DNA of 64,000 nucleotides from Leptotrichia sp. oral taxon 498 (GTDB lineage Bacteria; Fusobacteriota; Fusobacteriia; Fusobacteriales; Leptotrichiaceae): NCBI RefSeq assembly GCF_002240055.1, contig NZ_CP016753.1, positions 2,046,001 to 2,110,000 of the forward strand, read 5' to 3'. Shown piece by piece: positions 37,844 to 46,169 of this stretch (position 1 is its first letter; each line of letters starts with the position of its first letter). The notes under the pieces were generated by a model. It saw only the letters and a program-made list of their open reading frames with translations, ran no database searches and was not told where the DNA came from. The position numbers and the translations under genes were made by a program.

Positions 37844-38449
37844 ATGGAATTTAACGAAAATACTAAATTATTTCAAAAATATATGGAAAAAATAAAAAAT
37901 GGCGATACAAAGGCAATGAATGAAATCGGTTTAATTTTTCAAAACAGTAAAGACAATGAAAATGCTAAAAAATGGTATTTACGTGCAATTGAAAAAAATG
38001 ATTTTTCTTATGCTAATAATCTAGGCTATCTTTACGCTGGAGAAAAAGACTATGAAAATGCCAAAAAATATTATTTAATTGCGATAGAACACAATGATTT
38101 CAATGCTTTAACCAATCTTGCCGTTTTACTTCAAGATAATAAAAAATTTGAAGAAGCTGAAAAATTTTATTTGAAAGCTGTGGAAAAAAACTGTGAAAAT
38201 GCTAAAAATAATCTTTTAATATTTTATAACGAAACTAAACAAACGCAAAAAGAGAAAAAAGTATATTCTCAAATGGCTTGGGGCGGTGATACAAATGCGA
38301 TGAATCATCTAGGAATGATTTATGCTGGAGAAGGAAAATATCACGAATCTGAAGAATGGTTTTTAAAAGCTGCAGCACTTGGAGATAAACATGCTAAGAA
38401 AAACCTTAAAATTTTGAGAGACAACAAACATAAATTTTCAAAAAAATAA
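37844..38449 (+). CDS. TPR/Sel1-like repeat protein
   Basis: A 201-residue soluble protein of tandem 34-36-residue helix-turn-helix repeats: GDTKAMNEIGLIFQNSKDNE, DFSYANNLGYLYAGEKDYE, DFNALTNLAVLLQDNKKFE and DTNAMNHLGMIYAGEGKYH are the repeat cores (about 20 residues each). There is no signal peptide, so it is a cytoplasmic scaffold. ATG 37844 follows AAGAGG at 5 bases; longer upstream frames run into rph and lack a site. Partner unknown. Confidence 0.8.
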   Translation: MEFNENTKLFQKYMEKIKNGDTKAMNEIGLIFQNSKDNENAKKWYLRAIEKNDFSYANNLGYLYAGEKDYENAKKYYLIAIEHNDFNALTNLAVLLQDNKKFEEAEKFYLKAVEKNCENAKNNLLIFYNETKQTQKEKKVYSQMAWGGDTNAMNHLGMIYAGEGKYHESEEWFLKAAALGDKHAKKNLKILRDNKHKFSKK

Positions 38450-38479
38450 ATTAATTTTATTTTAAAATATTTTAATTTC

Positions 38480-38508
38480 TTGATTTTTTTAAAATATTTT
38501 GATAAAAT
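38480..38508 (+). promoter_or_regulatory. Promoter of the preQ1-regulated transcript
   Basis: TTGATT (38480-38485), 17-base spacer, TAAAAT (38503-38508). The start of transcription falls at about 38515, the first base of the aptamer stem. Confidence 0.65.
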
Positions 38509-38514
38509 ATATTT

Positions 38515-38548
38515 CGATGTTTGGGAAAATCCATCGTTAAAAAAAACC
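38515..38548 (+). promoter_or_regulatory. preQ1-I type riboswitch aptamer
   Basis: A five-base-pair stem CGATG/CATCG closes a 12-base loop (38520-38531) holding GGG. It is followed by an A-rich tail (38537-38546) ending CC at 38547-38548, able to form the H-type pseudoknot with the loop. This is the layout of the class I preQ1 aptamer, the smallest known. Downstream is a queuosine-precursor transporter, as expected. Confidence 0.75.
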
Positions 38549-38588
38549 TTTTGTAAACACATATTTTCAAAAGGATATGTGTTTTTTT
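38547..38588 (+). terminator. preQ1-controlled attenuator: terminator and antiterminator
   Basis: Terminator stem AAACACATAT (38555-38564) pairs with ATATGTGTTT (38575-38584), followed by T7. The alternative antiterminator CCTTTTG (38547-38553) pairs with CAAAAGG (38568-38574). The CC needed for the antiterminator is also the 3' strand of the aptamer pseudoknot, so ligand binding should favour termination. Confidence 0.8.
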
Positions 38589-38617
38589 ATTTGTAAAAAT
38601 TTTTAAGGAGGAAATAA

Positions 38618-39340
38618 ATGTTTAATTTTTTTAGCCAGCTTCGATTCGGAGTAAATGAATTGTTGTGGCTTTCATATTTAATTTTAAATTTTACGGCAGT
38701 TGTACTTGCTTACAGATTTTGGGGAAAAGGAGGACTGTTGTCAGTTGTACCGCTGTCAATAGTTTTAGCTAATATTCAAGTTGGAAAATTGATGACCTTG
38801 TTTGGTTTTGATGGCATCACAATGGGAAATATCGCATATGGAGGAATTTATCTCGCGTCTGATATTTTGACGGAAAATGAAGGAAAACATTACTCAAGAA
38901 AAGTGGTTTCGCTAGGTTTTGCCGCAATGTTATTTACGACATTTATAATGCAAATTGTGCTAAAAGTAAAAGTTTCGCCTGATGATACAATGCAAGGTGC
39001 TTTATCAGCAGTATTTGGATTCATGCCAAGACTTGCGATTTCAAGTGTGTGCGGATTTGCAGTTTCTCAGTCATTTGATATATGGTCTTATCAATTTATT
39101 AGAAAATTTAGACCATCTTATAGAGATATTTGGATTAGAAACAATGCGAGTACAATGATAAGTCAAATTTTAGACAATATCGTATTTTCGTTTTTAGCAT
39201 TTACAGGAAAATATCCTCTAAAAACAGTAATCGGAATCATATTTTCAACATATTTATTAAAAATCGTAATTTCACTGCTTGACACACCTTTTGTGTATAT
39301 TGCGACTTTATGGAAAAAACAAGGTAAAATAAGTGATTGA
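38618..39340 (+). CDS. Queuosine-precursor transporter, YhhQ family
   Basis: A 240-residue integral membrane protein with about six helices of the YhhQ/VUT type. Marks: LLSVVPLSIVLANIQVGK, IAYGGIYLASDILTENEG, the MPRLAISSVCGFAVSQSFDIWSYQ region (in parts) and ILDNIVFSFLAF. The family takes up preQ0, preQ1 or queuine. A preQ1 riboswitch with attenuator directly upstream supports this. ATG 38618 follows AAGGAGG at 6 bases. It ends with TGA, with a TAG one codon later in the same frame. The radical-SAM gene follows at 37 bases. Confidence 0.9.
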   Translation: MFNFFSQLRFGVNELLWLSYLILNFTAVVLAYRFWGKGGLLSVVPLSIVLANIQVGKLMTLFGFDGITMGNIAYGGIYLASDILTENEGKHYSRKVVSLGFAAMLFTTFIMQIVLKVKVSPDDTMQGALSAVFGFMPRLAISSVCGFAVSQSFDIWSYQFIRKFRPSYRDIWIRNNASTMISQILDNIVFSFLAFTGKYPLKTVIGIIFSTYLLKIVISLLDTPFVYIATLWKKQGKISD

Positions 39341-39377
39341 TATTAGAATATTTGATAAAAAATAAAAAAGGATACAA

Positions 39378-40082
39378 ATGGAAAGATATAGTGTAATAAA
39401 AGAGAAAAATCCTCGTGAAATCGTGTTATTAAAAGGATTTAGCTGCGCTTATGGAAAATGTGCTTTTTGTAATTACATCTTGGATAATACGAATGACGAA
39501 GAAGAGATGAAAAAAATAAATTTTAAGGCTTTGAGCAGGGTTACTGGGGAATATGGAGTTCTTGAAGTTATAAACTCTGGGTCAGTGTTTGAACTAAATG
39601 GTGCGACATTGGAGAGAATAAGAGAAGTTTGTAAAGAGAAAAATATAAAAATACTTTATTTTGAGGCGTATTTTGGTTATTTAAACAGATTGAACGAGAT
39701 TAGGGAGTATTTTTCTGAACAGGAAGTGAGATTTGCATTTGGATTGGAAACATTCGATAATCATTACAGGACAAAAGTTCTGAAGAAAAATTTTATCTTG
39801 AATGAAAAAGTTTTAGAAAAATTGAAAACAGAATATCAGATGTGTCTATTAATGATTTGTACAAAAGGACAGACGAAAGAGCAAATCTTAAATGATATTG
39901 AGCAGGGAATAAAGCATTTCAAAGAGTTAGTTGTAAGTGTGTTTGTAAATAACGGTACCCAAATTGAACGGGATGAAGAATTAGTTTCTTGGTTTTTAAA
40001 AGAAATCTATCCGAAATATAAAGATAAAAAAAATATTGAAATTTTGATTGATAATAAAGATTTTGGAGTTTATGTGCAATAA
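39378..40082 (+). CDS. Radical-SAM protein, possibly a queuosine-salvage lyase
   Basis: A 234-residue protein with cluster-binding cysteines in SCAYGKCAFCNY near residue 24-33, a CX4CX2C spacing instead of the canonical CX3CX2C. The partial TIM barrel continues with VINSGSVFELNGAT, ILYFEAYFGYLNRL and FAFGLETFDNHYR. It follows the YhhQ transporter gene by 37 bases under the same preQ1 riboswitch, so a role in queuine or queuosine salvage is likely. The QueL queuosine lyase described in human pathogens is a small radical-SAM enzyme linked to such transporters. This match is from memory and needs alignment. Confidence 0.7.
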   Translation: MERYSVIKEKNPREIVLLKGFSCAYGKCAFCNYILDNTNDEEEMKKINFKALSRVTGEYGVLEVINSGSVFELNGATLERIREVCKEKNIKILYFEAYFGYLNRLNEIREYFSEQEVRFAFGLETFDNHYRTKVLKKNFILNEKVLEKLKTEYQMCLLMICTKGQTKEQILNDIEQGIKHFKELVVSVFVNNGTQIERDEELVSWFLKEIYPKYKDKKNIEILIDNKDFGVYVQ

Positions 40083-40173
40083 AAATATAAAAGTTATGAT
40101 AAAATAATGAAATTATTTTGTTGTAACTTTTTTTATATCTGGTAAAAATTATTTGATAACCAAATATTTTGTC

Positions 40174-40205
40174 TTGACAATTAATATAACATATGTTATA
40201 TTAAT
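40174..40205 (+). promoter_or_regulatory. fadL-type gene promoter overlapped by a 26-bp perfect palindrome
   Basis: Consensus TTGACA (40174-40179), exactly 17 bases, then TATATT (40197-40202). A perfect palindrome fills 40180-40205 (half-site ATTAATATAACAT, centre CATATG). It covers the spacer and the -10, which is where a dimeric repressor of TetR or GntR type would block RNA polymerase. About 130 bases of leader follow without further structure that I can see. Confidence 0.8.
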
Positions 40206-40333
40206 CAGACAAACATATAAGTTACAATTTAAAATCTGTTTTATTTGCTATCTTGAAATACTTAAAGATTTTTTTAATAACAAACTTATATAAATAAAAA
40301 ATTAGAAAAAATTAAAGGAGATTAAAGGAAAAA

Positions 40334-41620
40334 ATGAGATTAAAAATAATATTAACAGCGCTTTTAAGTACTTTGGCATTAAAAGCAGTAAGTATGGACT
40401 ATCTTTCAAATAATTCAGCTTCATACTTTCAAAATCCATCACAAACTGGGAAAATAACAGTGGAAGGAATTTTTTACAATCCAGCGGGAACAGTATTTTT
40501 AGAAGATGGAAAATATATAAATGCAAATATGCAAAATTCTATAATCCAGGAATCAATGACATTGAATAGAAAAAAATTGGCTTCAAACAGATATGCCGGA
40601 GCACCGTCATTTAATTATTTACAGAAAAAAGAAAGAACTTCAATTTTTGCAAATGCAAGTGTCATTGCGGGAGGAGCCACTTTGAAATATGATGAAGGAG
40701 TCGCTGGAATAGATTTGGCGTCAGAAACATTTGATAATATGACACGAGGACTATTGGGGGCTAAAGTTACTAAAAATCAATTTAGCGGACAAAATAGATA
40801 TTATCAATTGATGGTTGGTGGAGCACACAAAATAACAGATAAATTCTCAATTGGCGGAGGAATAAAATATGTCCACGCTTTGAGAAAATTAAACGGACAC
40901 GCTTCTTTCGGATATAATCCATTTGTCGGTGCAAGAGTTGGATTGACAGGAAATGACTTGTATTTAGACTCCAGAAGAAAAGCAGATGGTGTTGGAGCAG
41001 TATTAGGTTTGGATTATAAAGCGACTGATACATTGAATTTTGCTTTGAAATATGAAACACCTGTAAAATTGAAATTCAAGACAAAAGCGGTTGAAAGTAC
41101 AAATATGACATTAGCTGGAAAAAAAATTGGATTGTCAGATTTTTACCCTAAATATGCAAATGGTGTAAATTCAAGAAGAGATCTGCCAGGAGTATTATCA
41201 TTGGGAGTTTCTAAAGATATTAATGACTGGACTGTTTCTAGCGGATATATTCATTATTTCAATAAAGCAGCAAATATAGACGGAGTAAGTTATAGAGATG
41301 GTCATGAAATAAACTTTGGAGTTGACTACAGATTTTCGCCAAAATGGACTTGGCACGCAGGATACAATTATGCTCACACAGGTGCTCCAAAACAATCATA
41401 CAACGATACAGAATATACCATAAATGCACAAATTTACACGACAGGATTGACATTCAAGCCGGCAGAAAATCACGAATGGAAATTCGGTGTTGGATATGTA
41501 AAATATAATTCAGAAAATGGAGAACCAGAAATAACTCATGGAATAAAATTGGATAAATCAAAAGTTAAATATGATAAAAAAGTGAGTGTCTTTTCTTTGG
41601 GGTATACTTATAAATTTTAA
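40334..41620 (+). CDS. FadL/OmpP1-family outer-membrane channel
   Basis: A 428-residue outer-membrane beta-barrel of the FadL/TodX family, a channel for long-chain fatty acids or other hydrophobic compounds. The signal peptide (ILTALLSTLALKAVSMDY) is followed by the N-terminal hatch segment: NSASYFQNPSQTGKI and VEGIFYNPAGTVFLEDGKYI, with the conserved NPAG. The barrel ends VFSLGYTYKF with the C-terminal Phe. Transcribed alone from the palindrome-bearing promoter and closed by a strong terminator. Confidence 0.92.
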   Translation: MRLKIILTALLSTLALKAVSMDYLSNNSASYFQNPSQTGKITVEGIFYNPAGTVFLEDGKYINANMQNSIIQESMTLNRKKLASNRYAGAPSFNYLQKKERTSIFANASVIAGGATLKYDEGVAGIDLASETFDNMTRGLLGAKVTKNQFSGQNRYYQLMVGGAHKITDKFSIGGGIKYVHALRKLNGHASFGYNPFVGARVGLTGNDLYLDSRRKADGVGAVLGLDYKATDTLNFALKYETPVKLKFKTKAVESTNMTLAGKKIGLSDFYPKYANGVNSRRDLPGVLSLGVSKDINDWTVSSGYIHYFNKAANIDGVSYRDGHEINFGVDYRFSPKWTWHAGYNYAHTGAPKQSYNDTEYTINAQIYTTGLTFKPAENHEWKFGVGYVKYNSENGEPEITHGIKLDKSKVKYDKKVSVFSLGYTYKF

Positions 41621-41659
41621 AGTTTGAATTTTTGGAAAAATAGGAAAATATTGTTTTAA

Positions 41660-41685
41660 GGGAGTGGAATTTATACTCCCTGTTT
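41660..41685 (+). terminator. Terminator of the fadL-type gene
   Basis: GGGAGT / ACTCCC stem with a nine-base loop, followed by TGTTTTTAAT, 40 bases past the stop. Confidence 0.8.
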
Positions 41686-41710
41686 TTAATAATTATTTTG
41701 AAAAAAGAAT

Positions 41711-41742
41711 AAAAAAACAGGATAATACAAAATACTATCCTG
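41711..41742 (-). terminator. Terminator of the six-gene GTPase operon
   Basis: On the minus strand CAGGATA pairs with TATCCTG (41742-41736 with 41724-41718), followed by seven T residues. It lies about 105 bases beyond the last large gene of the operon. Confidence 0.8.
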
Positions 41743-41751
41743 CGCCATATA

Positions 41752-41802
41752 TCATACTTTGAGTTTACGCAAAATTTTGGATACTCTTGACACTATATTC
41801 AT
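41752..41802 (-). CDS. Possible 16-residue cationic peptide
   Basis: The frame MNIVSRVSKILRKLKV lies between the last large gene of the GTPase operon and its terminator. A very strong site GGAGGGGG precedes it at about 14 bases, too far for normal use. Between them is an ATG-TAA start-stop pair at 41814. The peptide would form an amphipathic, strongly basic helix. This may be chance; support is only position and composition. Confidence 0.2.
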   Translation of the reverse strand: MNIVSRVSKILRKLKV

Positions 41803-41846
41803 TTTTACTTACATAACCCCCTCCTTTTAAACTTGAACACTCAATC

Positions 41847-42434
41847 TTATTTCTTAGGTGGTTTAAAATTATTTTTAAATTCTTCAACAATATCATCCAT
41901 ATCAAGATAGTTAGTTGGTCTTCCTTCTTTAATATATCTAATACATAAATTTTTCAATGTTATTATGTAGGCTTCTCCCATAGCTTTTGTTATAGCAGCA
42001 GCTGTTCCGATTGAAGCCACTGAACCAACAATAGGAATAAATTTTAATAGATTAGAAGCTACTGTTCTTCCAATCATAGAAGCACCAATAACAGTTCCTA
42101 GTCCACTAACAATCATTTTAGCTTCTGTTTCAACATTAAATTTTTCATTTATTTGATAAATCATATTTAATTGTATTCCTGAAATAGGAATCGCATCTGC
42201 AAAAGGTATTGGTATAACTCCTACTCCACCTGCTGCTACAGAACTCATATCAACAATTTCTCTTGCTTTCTTTTCTTGACGCTCTACTTCTTCAATTTCT
42301 TCTTCTTGCTTTCTTTTTTTCTCTATTATTTCATTCTCCTGATCTATTTCTTCATCTTTTCCTGCTTCCTTTTTTAAATTGTTTAACTCTTCTTTTAGTT
42401 TTTCAAATTCATCATCATAATAATTTCCACTCAT
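41847..42434 (-). CDS. Coiled-coil protein with a C-terminal DUF697-type membrane domain
   Basis: A 195-residue protein. The N-terminal part (about 5-62) is an acidic coiled coil rich in Glu and Lys. The C-terminal part (about 65-195) has a DUF697-like domain: GGVGVIPIPFADAIPISGIQ, then LLKFIPIVGSVASIGTAAAI. This domain is clearly related to the C-terminal half of the GTPase encoded at the head of the same operon (GIGATPLPFPDSIALAALQ), but no GTPase domain is present here. ATG 42434 follows AAGGAG at 7 bases. Last large gene of the operon; a scaffold or membrane partner of the GTPase is a reasonable guess. Confidence 0.75.
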   Translation of the reverse strand: MSGNYYDDEFEKLKEELNNLKKEAGKDEEIDQENEIIEKKRKQEEEIEEVERQEKKAREIVDMSSVAAGGVGVIPIPFADAIPISGIQLNMIYQINEKFNVETEAKMIVSGLGTVIGASMIGRTVASNLLKFIPIVGSVASIGTAAAITKAMGEAYIITLKNLCIRYIKEGRPTNYLDMDDIVEEFKNNFKPPKK

Positions 42435-42471
42435 TTTTATTATCTCCTTCACTTTTATTTTTTATTTAATA

Positions 42472-43812
42472 TTATTTTTTTAATAACTCATCTAATTCTT
42501 CCACAGAATAAATTATTTTTTCTTTTGAAACTCCCATTATTTTAGCATATTCAACACTATAAATCATTTGTTGAGTTGCGTTATTTTTTTTTGAAAAAGA
42601 TTCAATTAATAATTTTTGTCTTTGTTTGTATTCTTCTTGTATCTGTTGAATAAATTCATACAAAGTCCTTGTTATCTCTCTATCGATTTTTTGTATTCTT
42701 TCGTAGAATTCTTCTATTAATTTTTGTTCATTTAAATTTTTAATTGTATTAAATATAGAATATAAAAACTTATCTAAATATTCCTTTATGAAAGGGCCAT
42801 AACGTATAATTAATTCTTTAAATACCAACATTATTAATCTTACCCAAGCGACATAATTTAAATGGAGAATAAATTGTACCATATTGCCACCTGAACGAAG
42901 TCCTGCATCAATACCATCTATTAAACAAAAAGTTGTATATCCTATAAGTAACATTAATCTCAGATCTCCATGTTTTTCAGTTGGAATACATTCTTTCCAA
43001 TCTTTCTTTTCAAAATATCTTTTTTTAATTACCCATAAACTTCTAATCATTAATTCTTGTATTAAAACAGGAATTGACATTGTTACTCCAAAACGGGCAT
43101 CATATCCTTCTTGAAAAACCCTTGTCATTGTTACAGCTAATGATTGTCTATCATTTCCATTTTGAAATTTACCAAAATCACACATTAAAAATAATTCCAT
43201 AAAAGGAATCGGTATTCCTGAACCTCTTCCAGCATTTATTTTTCCTCTTCCACCTGAACTTCCAGATAGATCAGACATTATATGTCCAATCCAATTACAG
43301 AATCCGCAAAATAATTTTTCAATAAAATTATTCCCTTTCAATTCAAAGTTTCCATCTGATGTATCAATATTAAATATTTTCCCTTCACTAACAAATGTTG
43401 CAGTAGATGTAAATTGATTTAATATTGAAAAAAATAATCCAATAATATCAGGTGAATGGCTTAGTGACTTTATATGATGATTTTTAGTTCCCATTTTAAA
43501 TAATTTGTTTACATCAGTTGTATTTCTTTGATCATAATTCACTCTAAATTTACCTTCAAGAAATCCTATCGCAGAAGCTACATTATTCTCATTATCTATT
43601 TTAGGTTTCCAACCACTCACTTTAGCAAATTTTTTTACTAATTCATCTGCTCCAGCATCTGTCAAACTTCCTAATTTACTTAAACTAGGATTTCCAACAA
43701 AAAAGACATCAATAATTCCTGCAATAGCTCCACTAAAGCCAGCAATCATGAAATCATATCTATCACAGGTCGACAACTTCCATTCTTTTTCTTTCAATTC
43801 GTATTTATTCAT
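42472..43812 (-). CDS. Conserved protein of unknown function with a GHIMSDLSGSSG motif
   Basis: A 446-residue protein that I cannot assign to a named family. A hydrophobic stretch lies near residues 22-40 (FMIAGFSGAIAGIIDVFFVG). A striking Gly/Ser-rich segment lies near 170-205: NWIGHIMSDLSGSSGGRGK followed by GRGSGIPIPFMEL. I have the impression of a widespread family with this segment, but cannot name it. Hydrophobic helices lie around 285-345, and a helical, coiled-coil-like tail runs from about 355 to the end. ATG 43812 overlaps the upstream gene by 8 bases, so the two are translationally coupled. Part of the six-gene GTPase operon. Confidence 0.65.
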   Translation of the reverse strand: MNKYELKEKEWKLSTCDRYDFMIAGFSGAIAGIIDVFFVGNPSLSKLGSLTDAGADELVKKFAKVSGWKPKIDNENNVASAIGFLEGKFRVNYDQRNTTDVNKLFKMGTKNHHIKSLSHSPDIIGLFFSILNQFTSTATFVSEGKIFNIDTSDGNFELKGNNFIEKLFCGFCNWIGHIMSDLSGSSGGRGKINAGRGSGIPIPFMELFLMCDFGKFQNGNDRQSLAVTMTRVFQEGYDARFGVTMSIPVLIQELMIRSLWVIKKRYFEKKDWKECIPTEKHGDLRLMLLIGYTTFCLIDGIDAGLRSGGNMVQFILHLNYVAWVRLIMLVFKELIIRYGPFIKEYLDKFLYSIFNTIKNLNEQKLIEEFYERIQKIDREITRTLYEFIQQIQEEYKQRQKLLIESFSKKNNATQQMIYSVEYAKIMGVSKEKIIYSVEELDELLKK

Positions 43813-44650
43813 TTGACACAAATTCTCCTATTTTAGTCGATAACGATTCAGAAATATTTATTAATGTTGCTAATCGTTCTTTATTTTCTATCGAAAACTG
43901 ATTGTAATCATTATTGTACTTTATTAATTCAAATCCATTTTCAATATTATCAGAAATTTCTTTTATTTCTTTTTCAGACATTAAAACTTTAATATCTAAT
44001 TTCATTATTTTCATCATTTCTTTTTTTATTTCTAATATTTGTTCTTCAATTTTATCAGCAGCTTCTTTGTTTTTATTATTTAAGATCAAACCAGCACCTA
44101 ATAATGCACTTCCTCCTATAGCCCAACCTATTGGTCCTGTTAATGCTAGAAGCGTTTCCCCACCTACAATTCCACCTCCTCCTGCAGCTAAAGCTCCTCC
44201 ACCAAGCCAGGCTAATGCAGCATTTGTTGCAGCAGCACCTGATAAACTTGCTATTGCTGTCCCAGTAGAAGCAGTTCCAAATGTTGTTGCTATTGCCATG
44301 GCTGCTGTTGGAGCAAATGCAGCAACTCCTGCACCAGCTAATGCCCCAGCACCAACCATGGCTGTCGGAACTACTTCTGCTTGATTAATCTCTTTTTTCA
44401 CTTCTTCAATTTTATTGTCAAATTTTTTTATATTCATTTCTATTTTACCTAAACTAGTTTCAAATTCTATTGGTTTATTTGACAATTTCTGAATATAACT
44501 ACTAAAATTTTTAAGTATTTCAACAGCATGTAATTTTTTTTCATACAATGATTCAGAGTGATTTATAGTATTGGCTAATGTTCTTTTATAATCCCCATAC
44601 ACTTCCTCTAAAACTTTTTTTGCTTTTTCTTTTAATTCTGAGTTAAACAT
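43805..44650 (-). CDS. Coiled-coil protein with a glycine-zipper membrane segment
   Basis: A 281-residue protein in three parts. Residues 1-92 form a charged helical region. Residues 93-190 form a long Gly/Ala-rich hydrophobic stretch (TAMVGAGALAGAGVAAFAP, LAWLGGGALAAGGGGIVGG, LALTGPIGWAIGGSALLGAG) typical of glycine zippers that pack or insert in membranes. Residues 195-281 form a second helical region. Such architecture is seen in dynamin-linked and pore-forming proteins; no specific family is claimed. ATG 44650 starts 12 bases after the phosphatase stop. It overlaps the downstream unknown gene by 8 bases. Confidence 0.7.
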   Translation of the reverse strand: MFNSELKEKAKKVLEEVYGDYKRTLANTINHSESLYEKKLHAVEILKNFSSYIQKLSNKPIEFETSLGKIEMNIKKFDNKIEEVKKEINQAEVVPTAMVGAGALAGAGVAAFAPTAAMAIATTFGTASTGTAIASLSGAAATNAALAWLGGGALAAGGGGIVGGETLLALTGPIGWAIGGSALLGAGLILNNKNKEAADKIEEQILEIKKEMMKIMKLDIKVLMSEKEIKEISDNIENGFELIKYNNDYNQFSIENKERLATLINISESLSTKIGEFVSNE

Positions 44651-44662
44651 ATTTTTATCCTC

Positions 44663-45580
44663 CTATTTTTCTAATATTCTTCTTAAATCAATCAATTTTT
44701 TAAGATTTTCTTTAACTTCTAACAAATTTTTTTTATCTTTTTTTGTCTTATCTGTTTTATTTTCTAAATCCATTATATATTCTTTATAATCCTCAATCAA
44801 TTTTTCATATTCTTTTTTTCTTTCTTCAGTTATTTTCTTTTTTATTCTTTTTATATCAAATTTTTCTATTTTAACATTATTATTCTTTAAAACATATAAT
44901 TTCTCTTCCTTCAACTCAACACATCTTAAAACATTAGTAAAAAAACATCCAGCATCCAGATTTATACAATTATTTTCGACAGTTATATCTTCTTGTGGTG
45001 TATGTCCGTAATATACGGTTTTTGCTGTATTATTTTTTTTGTACCAATCATCTCGAGTCCACAATAAATATTTAATTTCTTGATTTTCTAAACTTTTAGA
45101 AAAATCAATTCCCGCATGAACAAATAAATAATTTTCACTTTCAGCAATGTGTGGCATTTCCCCAATAAAATTAAATAGCCATTCTTCTTCATAAAATTTA
45201 TCATTTTTCCAATATTCATTAATTGTTTTTACTTTATTTTGATGTTTAAAAAATGATTTTATTGTTTTATTTCCGCCATTATATACCCAATTTAAACGAT
45301 AAGTTTCATCATCTTTTGATTTGAAAAGCATATTTTCGTGATTTCCCATTAAATGAATGATATTGTAACCTTTCTGAATCATCTTTTTATACCAATTGTA
45401 CAACTCAAAAGAAAATTCCCCTCTATCGCAACTATCTCCAAGAATCAATAGCAAATCTTTCTTTTTTAATTTGATTTTTCTTATCATCTTTTTAAATAGA
45501 TCAAATCTTCCGTGAATATCCGTCAAAACAAAAATTTTTTGATAATCAGATTCCTTAATCCTTTTTATATTCAATTCCAT
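44663..45580 (-). CDS. PPP-type metallophosphoesterase with C-terminal coiled coil
   Basis: A 305-residue calcineurin-like phosphoesterase of the PPP serine/threonine-phosphatase or Ap4A-hydrolase type. Metal ligands appear in order: LTDIHGRFD (Asp21, His23), LILGDSCDRG (Asp49, Asp52), LMGNHENML (Asn80, His81), VHAGIDF, YYGHTPQ and NLDAGC. The last 65 residues are a Lys/Glu-rich coiled coil, unusual for the family. ATG 45580 overlaps the upstream papain-like gene by 10 bases. In the GTPase operon it could remove phosphate from a protein partner or a nucleotide signal. The substrate is unknown. Confidence 0.85.
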   Translation of the reverse strand: MELNIKRIKESDYQKIFVLTDIHGRFDLFKKMIRKIKLKKKDLLLILGDSCDRGEFSFELYNWYKKMIQKGYNIIHLMGNHENMLFKSKDDETYRLNWVYNGGNKTIKSFFKHQNKVKTINEYWKNDKFYEEEWLFNFIGEMPHIAESENYLFVHAGIDFSKSLENQEIKYLLWTRDDWYKKNNTAKTVYYGHTPQEDITVENNCINLDAGCFFTNVLRCVELKEEKLYVLKNNNVKIEKFDIKRIKKKITEERKKEYEKLIEDYKEYIMDLENKTDKTKKDKKNLLEVKENLKKLIDLRRILEK

Positions 45581-46131
45581 ATTTTCATCATCTCCCCCAT
45601 TTCAAACAACCACCCTGGCGTAATATACTCCCGCTTTTCATCATACTTTTTCTGTATTTTATCAATTTTTTCATTAAATTTTTGATTATTCGCATAATAG
45701 TTTTTCACAATATATTTTAAAACTTCAAAACAAAAATTTGAACAAATAGTCATATTTTTACTAAAACTTCCCTTCACATACTTTTCATTTCCAAAACCAA
45801 AATCTCCGATTGTGAAAACTTTCATATTTTTATCATAATTATTTTTCTCAAAATATTCTTCCACAAAATTTTGGATTTTTCCAAACTCTCCTTCTGGAAA
45901 ATTAATTTCAAAAATTTCTGCTCGATTTTCTAAATATGTCCTTGTTTCCAGACGATTTGGCAGATACCATTTCATTTTCCCGTCTTTATTCAAATTTTCT
46001 GAATAATCATAGACTGTATTTCCGACTATCATTTCACAATGAATAAAATCTGACTTTGTTACATTTTTTATTAATTTTTCTATAATATTTTTGTCATTGC
46101 TCCGGCAAAATGAAATAAATATCCGCTTCAT
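45571..46131 (-). CDS. Permuted papain-like (YiiX/NlpC-type) cysteine hydrolase
   Basis: A 186-residue protein whose order of catalytic elements suggests a circularly permuted NlpC/P60 fold. The His comes first (FIHCEMIVG, His31), the Cys later (MTICSNFCFEVLKY, Cys130 or Cys134). The segment TIGDFGFGN is typical of the loop between them. No signal peptide, so a cytoplasmic amidase or peptidase is expected. It ends with TGA and overlaps the phosphatase start by 10 bases. Second gene of the GTPase operon, 38 bases after the GTPase. Confidence 0.7.
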   Translation of the reverse strand: MKRIFISFCRSNDKNIIEKLIKNVTKSDFIHCEMIVGNTVYDYSENLNKDGKMKWYLPNRLETRTYLENRAEIFEINFPEGEFGKIQNFVEEYFEKNNYDKNMKVFTIGDFGFGNEKYVKGSFSKNMTICSNFCFEVLKYIVKNYYANNQKFNEKIDKIQKKYDEKREYITPGWLFEMGEMMKIWN

Positions 46132-46169
46132 CTTTCTCCCTTTTTTCTTTTTATTTTTCTTTCTATTTT

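Noticed and set aside
40180-40205. Palindrome as an intrinsic terminator
   Set aside because: It is AT-rich, has no loop and no T tract, and lies exactly across the spacer and -10 of a consensus promoter upstream of a gene.
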